DNA of 64,000 nucleotides, from contig NZ_CP034539.1 in assembly GCF_003963535.1 (NCBI RefSeq), positions 3,720,001 through 3,784,000 on the forward strand. Reading direction: 5' to 3'. The position numbers and the translations under genes are program-made. Shown here one piece after another: positions 34,924 through 43,611 of the stretch (position 1 is its first letter; every line of letters starts with the position of its first letter). This stretch comes from Streptomyces cyaneochromogenes (lineage in GTDB: Bacteria; Actinomycetota; Actinomycetes; Streptomycetales; Streptomycetaceae). The notes under the pieces are model-generated. The model was not told the DNA's origin. It saw only the letters and a list, made by a program, of their open reading frames with translations, and did not search any database.

Positions 34924-36612
34924 TCACGTCGTGAGGTGCGTCGGCGCGAACATCCGCAGCACCGCCGGGAGGACGACCACCGACGGGCCGGGGGTCTGAA
35001 GCGCCTTCGCCAGATCCGCCTCCAGCGTCTCCGGGGTCGTCCGGGCCCCGGGGACGCCGAAAGACTCGGCCAGCGCCACATAGTCCGGCCGCGCCAGCTC
35101 CGTGGCCGTGGCCTGGCCGAACGCGTCCGTCATGTACTCGCGCAGGATGCCGTAGCCGCCGTCGTCGACGATGAGCCAGGTGACGTTCAGGTCGTACTGG
35201 CGGGCCGTCGCGAGCTCGGCGATCGAGTACAGCGCGCCGCCGTCGCCGGACACCGCGAGCACCGGACGCGTCGGGTCCGCGACCGCCGCGCCCAGCGCCG
35301 CCGGGAAGCCGTAGCCGAGGCCGCCGGCGCCCTGGGCGGAGTGCAGGTGGTTGGGGCCCTTGGCGTCGAAGGCCGACCAGGCCCAGTACGCCAGGATGGT
35401 CATGTCCCAGAACGACGGGGAGTCGGCGGGAAGGGCCCGCCGGACCGACGCCAACACGTCCTGTTCCAGGGTGAGTTCCTGGCCGGCGATCCGCTCCGAC
35501 ACCTTCCCCAGCACCTCGCGCACCCGCTGCGGTGCCGCCACGTCCTCCCGCTCCGAGACCGTCTCCAGCAGCGCCTGCAACGCCAGCCGCGCGTCCGCGT
35601 GGATGCCGAGGGCCGGGTGGTTGGACTCCAGCTTGCCGAGGTCGGCCTCGATCTGGATGACCCGGCCCCGGGGCTTGAACGTGTGGTAGTTGGAGGACAG
35701 TTCGCCCAGGCCCGAGCCGACCACCAGGAGTACGTCCGCGTCCTCCAGGAAGTCCGTCGTGTGCCGGTCCTCGATCCAGGACTGGAGGGACAGCGGGTGC
35801 TTCCACGGGAACGCGCCCTTGCCGCCGGGGGTCGTGACCACCGGAGCCTTCAGCGTCTCGGCGAGCCGGCGAAGCTTGCCGGACGCGTCCGCCCGTACCA
35901 CTCCCCCGCCCGCGATGATCGCCGGACGGGCGGCGTGCGACAGCAAGTGGGCCGCCACCGCCGTCAGTTCGGGGCGCGGCGGCAGCTCCTCCGGGAACGC
36001 GTCGCCGCCCGTCACCACCGGAATCGACGTCTCGGCGAGCAGCACGTCCTGCGGGATCTCCACCCACACCGGGCCGTGCGGGGCGGACAGGGCCGACTTC
36101 CAGGCCGCCTCGATGGCGGAGGGTATCTGGGACTGGGTGCGGACCGTGTGGACCGACTTCACCACGCCCCGGAACGACGCCGCCTGGTCGGGGAGTTCGT
36201 GGAGGTATCCGTGCCTGCCACCGCCCAGCCCGGCCGTCGGAATCTGGCTGCTGATCGCCAGCACCGGCGCCGAAGCCGCGGCCGCCTCCTGGAGCGCGGC
36301 CAGCGAGGTCAGCGCGCCGGGACCCGTCGACAGCAGCAGAGGCGCCGCCTCACCCGTCATCCGGCCGTACGCGTCCGCCGCGAACCCGGCGTTGTTCTCC
36401 ACGCGCAGGCCGATGTAGCGCAGATCGCTGCGGCGCAGGGCGTCGAACATGCCCAGCGCGTGCTGGCCGGGCAGCCCGAAGACCGTCGTCGCGCCGAGCC
36501 CGGCCAGCGTCTCCACGACCAGGTCCCCGCCGTTGCGGCCGGCGGGAGGATTCAGAGCGGCGGCGATCTGCGCCTCCGTCGGGCGGAGTACCAGGTCGTG
36601 GTCGTGAGTCAC
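34924..36612 (-). CDS. Thiamine diphosphate-dependent enzyme (acetolactate synthase/benzoylformate decarboxylase-like)
   Basis: A 562-residue protein with the three ThDP domains. The catalytic Glu lies in LRVENNAGFAADAYGRMTG near residue 70. The central domain contains RPAIIAGGGV. The cofactor motif GDGGALYSIAEL ... DDGGYG lies near 445-475, where the second Asn/Asp position is Asp. It decarboxylates or condenses a 2-oxo acid. The GTG start (36610-36612) overlaps the agmatinase TGA by four bases. The operon context suggests a 2-oxo acid produced during arginine-derived guanidino compound breakdown, but the substrate is unknown. Confidence 0.88.
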   Translation of the reverse strand: MTHDHDLVLRPTEAQIAAALNPPAGRNGGDLVVETLAGLGATTVFGLPGQHALGMFDALRRSDLRYIGLRVENNAGFAADAYGRMTGEAAPLLLSTGPGALTSLAALQEAAAASAPVLAISSQIPTAGLGGGRHGYLHELPDQAASFRGVVKSVHTVRTQSQIPSAIEAAWKSALSAPHGPVWVEIPQDVLLAETSIPVVTGGDAFPEELPPRPELTAVAAHLLSHAARPAIIAGGGVVRADASGKLRRLAETLKAPVVTTPGGKGAFPWKHPLSLQSWIEDRHTTDFLEDADVLLVVGSGLGELSSNYHTFKPRGRVIQIEADLGKLESNHPALGIHADARLALQALLETVSEREDVAAPQRVREVLGKVSERIAGQELTLEQDVLASVRRALPADSPSFWDMTILAYWAWSAFDAKGPNHLHSAQGAGGLGYGFPAALGAAVADPTRPVLAVSGDGGALYSIAELATARQYDLNVTWLIVDDGGYGILREYMTDAFGQATATELARPDYVALAESFGVPGARTTPETLEADLAKALQTPGPSVVVLPAVLRMFAPTHLTT

Positions 36613-37598
36613 TTCGCTTCCGATTCCTTCAGGTCCGTCCGGGCCGCCGCGATCTGGCGGGACATGATCGTGGTCAGTTCGTACGCCGTGTGGGACGCGG
36701 CCACCGACGTGATCTCGGCGTGATCGTACGCGGGCGCCACCTCGACGACGTCCGCGGAGACCAGGTTGCAGGACGCCAGGCCCCGCAGGATCTCCAGCAG
36801 CTCGCGCGAGGTCATGCCGCCCGCCTCGGGGGTGCCGGTGCCGGGGGCGTGCGCCGGGTCGAGGCAGTCGATGTCGATGGAGATGTAGAGCGGGCGGTCG
36901 CCGATGCGCTGGCGCAGCTGGTCGGCGACCTCGTCGGCACCCCGGCGGTAGACGTCGGACGACGTGACGATGCCGAAGCCCATCTTCTCGTCGTCGGTCA
37001 GGTCCTGCTTGCCGTACAGCGGACCGCGGATGCCGACGTGGGAGAGCGCCTCGGTGTCGAGGATGCCCTCCTCGACCGCGCGCCGGAAGGGCGTGCCGTG
37101 GGTGTACTCCGCGCCGAAGTACGTGTCCCAGGTGTCGAGGTGGGCGTCGAAGTGGAGCAGGGCGACCGGGCCGTGCTTCTTGGCGACCGAGCGCAGCAGC
37201 GGGAGCGCGATCGTGTGGTCGCCGCCGAGGGTCATCAGGCGGGCGCCGGTGCCGAGCAGCTCGTCGGCCGCTGCCTCGACCGTCTCCACGGCCTCGTTGA
37301 TGTTGAAGGGGTTCACCGCGATGTCGCCGCCGTCCGCGACCTGCGCGAGGGCGAACGGGGAGGCGTCCTGCGCCGGGTTGTACGGGCGCAGCAGCCGGGA
37401 CGCCTCGCGGATGGCGTTGCCGCCGAAGCGGGCGCCCGGCCGGTACGAGACGCCCGAGTCGAACGGCACGCCGACCACGGCGACGTCGGCGCGGCCGACC
37501 TCGTCGAGGCGGGGCAGCCGGGCGAAGGTCGCGGGTCCGGCGTACCGCGGGATGCGGGAGGAGTCGACGGGGCCGCGGGGCGTCTCGTTGCTGCTCAT
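36609..37598 (-). CDS. speB: Agmatinase-family ureohydrolase
   Basis: A 329-residue arginase-superfamily enzyme with all metal ligands: GGDHTIALP (125-133), DAHLDTWDTYFG (151-162) and ISIDIDCLDPAHAPGTGTP near 240-256. It hydrolyses a guanidino group to urea. Agmatine or 4-guanidinobutyrate are the common substrates and cannot be told apart from sequence. It is second in a symporter-agmatinase-ThDP enzyme operon, ending in a GTGA overlap with the ThDP gene. Confidence 0.9.
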   Translation of the reverse strand: MSSNETPRGPVDSSRIPRYAGPATFARLPRLDEVGRADVAVVGVPFDSGVSYRPGARFGGNAIREASRLLRPYNPAQDASPFALAQVADGGDIAVNPFNINEAVETVEAAADELLGTGARLMTLGGDHTIALPLLRSVAKKHGPVALLHFDAHLDTWDTYFGAEYTHGTPFRRAVEEGILDTEALSHVGIRGPLYGKQDLTDDEKMGFGIVTSSDVYRRGADEVADQLRQRIGDRPLYISIDIDCLDPAHAPGTGTPEAGGMTSRELLEILRGLASCNLVSADVVEVAPAYDHAEITSVAASHTAYELTTIMSRQIAAARTDLKESEAK

Positions 37599-37655
37599 GG
37601 GGAAATGCCTTCTTTCCTACGCTTCATCGCGTATGAGGGTTATCTTCCTACGACT

Positions 37656-39197
37656 CTACTGGCGAGCCGGCACCGGTTCGGACACGAGTTCGGGGTTCCG
37701 CCCGGCGAGGCGCTCACGCCAGGCGGCGAGTACGGCCGCGTCGGTCGGCCGTGTCAGCAAGGACACGGCGATGTAGGCGGCGAGGGAGAGGAGCAGGCCG
37801 TAGTAGACGGGCTCGTTGGCGAGGATGCCGTGGGTGGCCATCAGGACGATCACCGCGACGCCGCCGACGGTGACCGAGGCGAGCGCGCCCTGCACGGTCC
37901 CGCGCCGCCACAGCAGCCCGCCCAGGATCGGCACGAGCAGTCCGCCGACGAGCAGGTTGTAGGCGACGGTCAGCGCCTCGACGACGTTGTTGAGCGTGAT
38001 GGCCGTGGCGATGACGGCGATGCCCATGAGGAGGATGAAGGCGCGATTGCCCTTCACCTCGTCGTGCGGGTCGTGCGAGTCGAGCGCGTCCGCAGTGCCG
38101 GGGGTGTCAGGGGCATCCGGGGCCCCGTGCGACTTGCGCACGTCGTTGGTGGCCTCGGTGCGGCGGACCGCGCCCCGCAGCCGCGACCAGATGTCGTTGT
38201 TCGCGACGGTCGCGCAGGCGATGAGCGCGCCGGAGGACGTGGACATCACGGCGGCGAGAGCGGCGGCCAGCACCAACCCTCGTACGCCGACCGGGAGTTC
38301 GTCCTTGACGATGGTCGCGAAGGCGTCGTCCGGGCTGCCGAGCTTGGGGTAGAGCACCTTGGCGGCCGTGCCGATGACGGCGCCGGCGAGGGCGTAGGCG
38401 AGACAGTAGGTGCCGGCGACGGTGCCGCCCCACTTGGCGGTCCTGTCGCTGCGGGCGGTGAAGACGCGCTGCCAGATGTCCTGCCCGATGAGCATGCCGA
38501 AGGTGTAGATCAGGACGTAGGTGAAGATCGTCTCGCCGCCGATGCCCAGCGGGTCGAAGTACTCGGTCGGCAGCTGCGCCTTCATCTCGCTGAACCCGCC
38601 CGCCTTGACGACGGCGATGGGGAGCAGGAGCAGCAGCACACCGATCGTCTTCACCACGAACTGGACCATGTCCGTCAGGGTGATCGACCACATGCCGCCG
38701 AGCGTCGAGTAGGCGACGACGATCGAGCCGCCGAGGATGATCGCGACGCTGCGGTTCATGTCGAAGAGGACGTCGAAGATCGTGGCGTACGCGATGGTCG
38801 ACGTGACCGCGAGCATGAGCGTGTACGCCCACATGACGACACCGGAGATGACGCCGGCCCGGCCGCCGTAGCGCAGGTCGAGCATCTCGGAGACGGTGTA
38901 GACCTTCAGGCGGGCGATGCGGGCGGAGAAGAAGACCGAGAGGGCGAGCAGCCCGAGACCGATGGTGAACACCATCCAGGCACCGGAGAGTCCGTACTGG
39001 TAGCCGAGCCCGACGCCTCCGATGGTGGACGCGCCGCCGAGGACGATCGCCGCCATGGTGCCGGAGTACATGGTCGGCCCGAGCCGGCGGCCGGCGACCA
39101 GGAACTCGCTCTTGGACTTGGCGCGGCGCATGCCCCACCAGCCCATGGCCAGCATGCCGGCCAGATAGACGACGATGACTGTGTAGTCGACGGCCAT
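37656..39197 (-). CDS. Sodium:solute symporter (SSS family)
   Basis: A 513-residue membrane protein with about 13 spans. Landmarks: RRAKSKSEFLVAGRRLGP in the first loop, GGASTIGGVGLGYQYG in span 2 (Na+-site region) and the SSS signature region around LGGMWSITLTDMVQF. It imports a solute with sodium. As first gene of the operon with an agmatinase it most likely takes up the guanidino or related substrate. Confidence 0.9.
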   Translation of the reverse strand: MAVDYTVIVVYLAGMLAMGWWGMRRAKSKSEFLVAGRRLGPTMYSGTMAAIVLGGASTIGGVGLGYQYGLSGAWMVFTIGLGLLALSVFFSARIARLKVYTVSEMLDLRYGGRAGVISGVVMWAYTLMLAVTSTIAYATIFDVLFDMNRSVAIILGGSIVVAYSTLGGMWSITLTDMVQFVVKTIGVLLLLLPIAVVKAGGFSEMKAQLPTEYFDPLGIGGETIFTYVLIYTFGMLIGQDIWQRVFTARSDRTAKWGGTVAGTYCLAYALAGAVIGTAAKVLYPKLGSPDDAFATIVKDELPVGVRGLVLAAALAAVMSTSSGALIACATVANNDIWSRLRGAVRRTEATNDVRKSHGAPDAPDTPGTADALDSHDPHDEVKGNRAFILLMGIAVIATAITLNNVVEALTVAYNLLVGGLLVPILGGLLWRRGTVQGALASVTVGGVAVIVLMATHGILANEPVYYGLLLSLAAYIAVSLLTRPTDAAVLAAWRERLAGRNPELVSEPVPARQ

Positions 39198-39394
39198 GTG
39201 GGGCCTCCTTTGCGCGCATTCCGGTGGCGTGTCGTGCAGGTGGGGGGTGGGGACGTTCGGGATTCGGCAGCGGCTCGCGGGGACATCCGCCCGTACCCGC
39301 GGCTGCCGGTCTGGAACGACAGTAGGTGGCCGGAAAGCGACTGCGAAGTGTACGTTTCATCCATCCGAGGTTGCACGAGTGTAGGAAACGTCCC

Positions 39395-41005
39395 ATGCCG
39401 GAACCCGCCGTTCCCCCCACCCCACCGGTGCCCCTCTCGGCGCTCCTGGCCCGCGAGGACCTGGCCCTGCGCCAGATCGCCGGCCCGACGGACGCGGACA
39501 CGGTGATCCACTGGGCGCACACCTCGGAGATGGCCGACCCGTATCCGTATCTGCTGGGCGGGGAACTGCTGCTGACGGCGGGCGTGCACATCCCGGAGGC
39601 GGCGGGATCGGGCACGTACTTCGACGACTACGTGGCGAGGATCGTCGCGGCGGGCGGCGCGGCACTCGGCTTCGGGCTCGCTCCCGTCCACGACTCGGTG
39701 CCGCGCGCCCTGGTGGCGGCGTGCGAGGCGTACGAGCTCCCGCTCCTGGAGGTTCCTCCGCAGACCACCTTCTCCGGCGTGGCCCGCGCGGTCTGGCAAC
39801 TGATGGCCCGGGCCCGCCTCGCCGAACTGCGCCGCGTGACGGAGGCCCAGCAGAGCCTGGCGGCAGCCGCCTCCCGCCCGGATCCGGTACGGGCGGTGCT
39901 GCGCCAGCTGGCGCAGCGGGTCGGCGGGTGGGCGGTGCTGTACGGGCCGGAGGGGGCGGAGGTCGCGTCGGCGGGGAGGGTGCCGAAAGGGGCGGGGAGC
40001 GGGGTAGTGGGGCGGGCGCCGGAAGGCGCGGCGAGCGGGCCGGCAGGACAGGCGCCAGAAGGCGCGGCGAGCGGAACAGCAGGACAGGCACCGCAGAAGA
40101 CGGCGGGCAGGGCAACGGAACGGGCGCCGGAGAAGACGGTGAGCGGGGCGCTCGCCGGGCTCGCGGAGGTCGTACGTCCCTCGGGCCCGGGGACACCCAC
40201 CTCCGCCGCCGACACCGCCTCCGGGGTCCACCTCGCCGCCTATGCCCTCGGCGCCGGACAGGGCTTCGTCCTCGGGGTCGCCGCACCGCAGCGCGATCCC
40301 GGCGATCACACCATCGCCTCGGTCGCCGCCGTGCTCCTCTCCCTCCTCACCGGCGAGCACCAGAGCGGCTCGGGAGCGGCCCGTTCCTCGGCGCTGGTAC
40401 GGCTGCTGCTGGGCGCCGAGCCGCAGGCGGTGGCCCCGCTCCTGGGCGCGGGCGACTGGCTCGTGGTCCACGCCCGCCCCGACAGCCCGCCCTGCGACCC
40501 GGTGGCCGCCTCGGCGCTGGGCGCGGCGCTCGGCTCCCCGCTGGTCGACCTGGCGCGGGACGTCGTACGCGTCCTCGTCCCGGCGGACCGCGAACCGTCC
40601 CCGCAGTCCGGCTGGACCCTGGGCGTCAGCGCCCCCGCGTCCGCACCGGACTGGCCGGCGGCCGACGCCCAGGCGGCTCGGGCGCTGTCCCGGGCGAGGG
40701 CCACCCGCACGCCCCTGTTCCGGCACGGCACCCACCGCCCCGCCCTCACCGACCTGCTCTCCCCCGACGAGGCCGAGGCCCACGCCCGCACGCTCCTCGC
40801 GCCCCTGACGACCCCGCTCGGCGAGACCCTGCGCACCTGGCTCTCCCTGCACGGCAGTTGGGACCGCACGGCGGTGGCCCTGTCCGTCCACCGCAACACC
40901 GTCCGCCAGCGGATCGCCCGGTGCGCGGCGCTCCTCGGCACGGACCTGGACGATCCGGACGTACGGATGGAGCTGTGGTTCGCCCTGCGGCACATCGAGC
41001 GGTGA
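39395..41005 (+). CDS. PucR family transcriptional regulator with 12-residue repeat linker
   Basis: A 536-residue regulator divergent from the symporter operon. The N-terminal PucR ligand domain (residues 1-130) includes YLLGGELLLTAGVHIPE. A linker with five 12-residue repeats (about 196-255, APEGAASGPAGQ type) is followed by the CdaR/GGDEF-like region, and the C-terminal HTH_30 ends with LSLHGSWDRTAVALSVHRNT and VRQRIAR. The ATG at 39395 matches the family start. It probably senses the imported compound and controls the divergent operon. Confidence 0.9.
   Translation: MPEPAVPPTPPVPLSALLAREDLALRQIAGPTDADTVIHWAHTSEMADPYPYLLGGELLLTAGVHIPEAAGSGTYFDDYVARIVAAGGAALGFGLAPVHDSVPRALVAACEAYELPLLEVPPQTTFSGVARAVWQLMARARLAELRRVTEAQQSLAAAASRPDPVRAVLRQLAQRVGGWAVLYGPEGAEVASAGRVPKGAGSGVVGRAPEGAASGPAGQAPEGAASGTAGQAPQKTAGRATERAPEKTVSGALAGLAEVVRPSGPGTPTSAADTASGVHLAAYALGAGQGFVLGVAAPQRDPGDHTIASVAAVLLSLLTGEHQSGSGAARSSALVRLLLGAEPQAVAPLLGAGDWLVVHARPDSPPCDPVAASALGAALGSPLVDLARDVVRVLVPADREPSPQSGWTLGVSAPASAPDWPAADAQAARALSRARATRTPLFRHGTHRPALTDLLSPDEAEAHARTLLAPLTTPLGETLRTWLSLHGSWDRTAVALSVHRNTVRQRIARCAALLGTDLDDPDVRMELWFALRHIER
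39980..40159. repeat. Five 36-bp repeats inside the PucR gene
   Basis: Units at 39980-40015, 40016-40051, 40052-40087, 40088-40123 and 40124-40159, the second and third the most alike, encode 12-residue repeats in the linker. Confidence 0.85.
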
Positions 41006-41137
41006 CGTGCCACGGCGAACGGCCGCGCCCCATCCCACGAGGGCGCGCCACATCCCGCGATGATCTGCACAGTGACGCGCGTCGCACGCGCCCCGGAGGC
41101 AGCCGTTCCCGCAGTTGTCTGCCTCACAATGGGAGCC

Positions 41138-41926
41138 ATGCCGATACCCGGGACACCCAGCCGCGCCGAGCTCGTCGACCACCTCGTCAGAACCCGCATC
41201 GCGGGCGATGTCGCGACGCCCCGCGAGAACAACCTCTCCCACTACCGCCAGCTGGCGAACGGCAACCGCCACTACTGGCTCGGCCTGGAGCTCGGCGACC
41301 GCTGGACCGACGAGCAGGACGTGCTGGCGGTGATGGCCGAACGCGTCGGCGTGAACGACGACGCGGAGCACCGCCACGGGCAGGACACCATCGACCCCGA
41401 GCTGACGGTGGCCGCGCTGGAGCGCATGGCAGCCCGGCTGCGCAAGGCGGCGGACGGTCAGCAGCGGGTGCTGTTCGCGACCGGCCACCCGGGCGGCCTG
41501 CTGGACGTCCACCGCGCGACGGCTGACGCACTGCGCGCCGCGGGCTGCGAGATCGTCGTCATCCCGGAGGGCCTGCAGACCGACGAGGGTTACGTCATGC
41601 AGTTCGCTGACGTCGCGGTCCTGGAGCACGGCGCCACGCTCTGGCACACCCACTCCGGCGACCCGATGAAGGCCATCCTCACGGGACTTGAGCGCGAGGG
41701 CCGTCCGCTGCCGGACCTCGTCGTGGCCGACCACGGCTGGGCGGGGTACGCCGGCCAGCACGGCGTCGACTCCGTCGGGTACGCGGACTGCAACGACCCG
41801 GCGCTCTTCCTCGCGGAGTCGGAAGGGACGGTGCAGGTGGTGGTGCCGTTGGACGACCATGTGGTCAGCCCGCGCTTCTACGACCCGATGACGGCGTATC
41901 TGCTGGCGGAGGCGGGGCTGGCGTAG
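41138..41926 (+). CDS. Phosphatase-family protein (PF15698-like)
   Basis: About 262 residues starting MPIPGTPSRAELVDHLVRTR. Landmarks are VLFATGHPGGLLDVHRAT and LPDLVVADHGWAGYAGQHGV, plus FLAESEGTVQVVVPLDDHV, matching the small actinobacterial family annotated as phosphatase. The start may instead be an ATG nine bases earlier (41129), which is close to a GGGAG. There is no experimental role that I know of. Confidence 0.75.
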   Translation: MPIPGTPSRAELVDHLVRTRIAGDVATPRENNLSHYRQLANGNRHYWLGLELGDRWTDEQDVLAVMAERVGVNDDAEHRHGQDTIDPELTVAALERMAARLRKAADGQQRVLFATGHPGGLLDVHRATADALRAAGCEIVVIPEGLQTDEGYVMQFADVAVLEHGATLWHTHSGDPMKAILTGLEREGRPLPDLVVADHGWAGYAGQHGVDSVGYADCNDPALFLAESEGTVQVVVPLDDHVVSPRFYDPMTAYLLAEAGLA

Positions 41927-42013
41927 CGGGCGGCCGCGTGTGCGGAACCCCACAGCCGGTGGAGCGGCCTTCCTCATACGGTCTTTAGGTCAAGACTTCG
42001 TAAAGTGGAAGGC

Positions 42014-42685
42014 ATGATCATTGCTGCCGCGGCGGCGGACGCACCTGTCGGCGGAGTCGCCGGGTGGGCCGCCGACCTGATGGAGACGCTGGGCGGGCCC
42101 GGCGCCGGACTGGCCATCGCGCTGGAGAACCTCTTCCCGCCGCTGCCGAGCGAGGTGATCCTGCCGCTGGCGGGGTTCACGGCGAGCCAGGGGCGGATGG
42201 ACGTCTTCGCGGCCGTCGCCTGGACGACGGCGGGTTCGGTGGCGGGCGCGCTGGTCCTGTACCTGCTCGGCGCTCTCCTCGGCCGGGACCGGCTGATCGC
42301 GGTGGCCTCCCGGCTGCCGCTGGTGAAGGTCGCGGACGTGGAGCGGACCGAGGCGTGGTTCCTCCGGCACGGCACGAAGGCCGTGTTCTTCGGCCGCTTC
42401 ATACCGATCTTCCGCAGCCTGATCTCGATACCGGCCGGCGTCGAACGCATGCGGCTCCCGGTGTTCCTCGCCCTCACCGCGGCGGGCAGCCTCATCTGGA
42501 ACACCGCGTTCATCGCGGGCGGCTACGCCCTCGGCGCGCGCTGGCACGAGGTCACCGACCTGGTGAGCCTCTACTCCAAGGCGATCCTGGTCGTCGTGGC
42601 CGTGGCGGTCGTCGCGTTCCTGGCGATACGCCTGCTGCGGTCGGGGCGTGGACAGCGCAGACGCTCGGGCGCGGCAGCGGAGTGA
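42014..42685 (+). CDS. DedA family membrane protein
   Basis: About 223 residues with four to five membrane spans. Family signatures: ALENLFPPLPSEVILPLAGF and the re-entrant loop GRFIPIFRSLISIPAG, followed by FLALTAAGSLIWNTAF. DedA/VTT proteins flip or recycle polyprenyl-phosphate lipids and maintain membrane homeostasis. The start is taken at ATG 42014. A GTG at 42005 is also in frame, with the upstream GGAAGG too close to decide. Confidence 0.88.
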   Translation: MIIAAAAADAPVGGVAGWAADLMETLGGPGAGLAIALENLFPPLPSEVILPLAGFTASQGRMDVFAAVAWTTAGSVAGALVLYLLGALLGRDRLIAVASRLPLVKVADVERTEAWFLRHGTKAVFFGRFIPIFRSLISIPAGVERMRLPVFLALTAAGSLIWNTAFIAGGYALGARWHEVTDLVSLYSKAILVVVAVAVVAFLAIRLLRSGRGQRRRSGAAAE

Positions 42686-42689
42686 GCCG

Positions 42690-43565
42690 TCACCGCGGGA
42701 TCCGGACGACGCCCTCCTGGATCACGGACACCGCGAGCCGCCCGTCCTGCGTGTAGATCCGCGCCTGCCCGAGCCCACGCCCGCCGTGCGCCGACGGCGA
42801 CTCCTGGTCGTACAGCAGCCACTCGTCCGCGCGGAACGGGCGGTGGAACCACATCGCGTGGTCCAGCGAGGCTCCGACCACGTCACCGACGGCCCAGCCG
42901 CCCCGCCCGTGGGCGAGCAGGACCGAGTCCAGCAGGGTCATGTCGGAGACGTACGTGGCGAGTACGACGTGCAGGAGCGGTTCGTCATCAGAGCCGCCCA
43001 GCTTGCCGTTGGTGCGGAACCAGACCTGGGAGTGCGGTTCGCGGGGCTCGCCGAACTGGCCGTAGGGCGGCTCGTCGACGTAGCGCAGGTCGACCGCCTG
43101 GCGGGCCTCCAGGAACCGCTCGACGACGTCCGGGGCGAGATGGTCGTAACCACGCAGCCGCTCCTCGCTGGTGGGCAGCGTCGCCGGGTCGGGAGCGGGC
43201 GGCATGGGGGCCTGGTGGTCCATGCCCTCTTCGTACGTCTGGAAGGACGCCGACAGCGCGAAGATCGGCTTGCCGTGCTGGATCGCGACCACCCGGCGGG
43301 TGGTGAAGGAGCGTCCGTCGCGCATGCGGTCGACGTTGTAGACGATGGGCGCGCCCGGGTCCCCCATGCGCAGGAAGTACGCGTGGAGGGAGTGGGCGGG
43401 CCGGTCCGCGGGGACCGTGCGGCCGGCGGCGACGAGCGCCTGGGCCGCGACCTGCCCGCCGAAGACGCGCGGGACGACGGCGGAGCGGGACTGGCCGCGG
43501 AAGATGTTCTCCTCGATCTGCTCCAGGTCGAGCAGATCGAGGAGACCCTGTAGTGCCTGGTTCAT
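42690..43565 (-). CDS. tesB: Acyl-CoA thioesterase II (TesB type)
   Basis: A 291-residue double-hotdog thioesterase: IEENIFRGQSRSAVVPRVFG and GRSFTTRRVVAIQHGKPIFA at the N-terminal half, SLDHAMWFHRPFRADEWLLY and ARIYTQDGRLAVSVIQEGVV at the C-terminal half, including the Asp of SLDH and the QEG motif. It hydrolyses acyl-CoAs. It is downstream of and co-directional with the acyl-CoA dehydrogenase. Confidence 0.92.
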   Translation of the reverse strand: MNQALQGLLDLLDLEQIEENIFRGQSRSAVVPRVFGGQVAAQALVAAGRTVPADRPAHSLHAYFLRMGDPGAPIVYNVDRMRDGRSFTTRRVVAIQHGKPIFALSASFQTYEEGMDHQAPMPPAPDPATLPTSEERLRGYDHLAPDVVERFLEARQAVDLRYVDEPPYGQFGEPREPHSQVWFRTNGKLGGSDDEPLLHVVLATYVSDMTLLDSVLLAHGRGGWAVGDVVGASLDHAMWFHRPFRADEWLLYDQESPSAHGGRGLGQARIYTQDGRLAVSVIQEGVVRIPR

Positions 43566-43611
43566 GGCACCTTTTCTACTGGCAGGAAATTGCAGGAGTC
43601 CTACGGACCGC

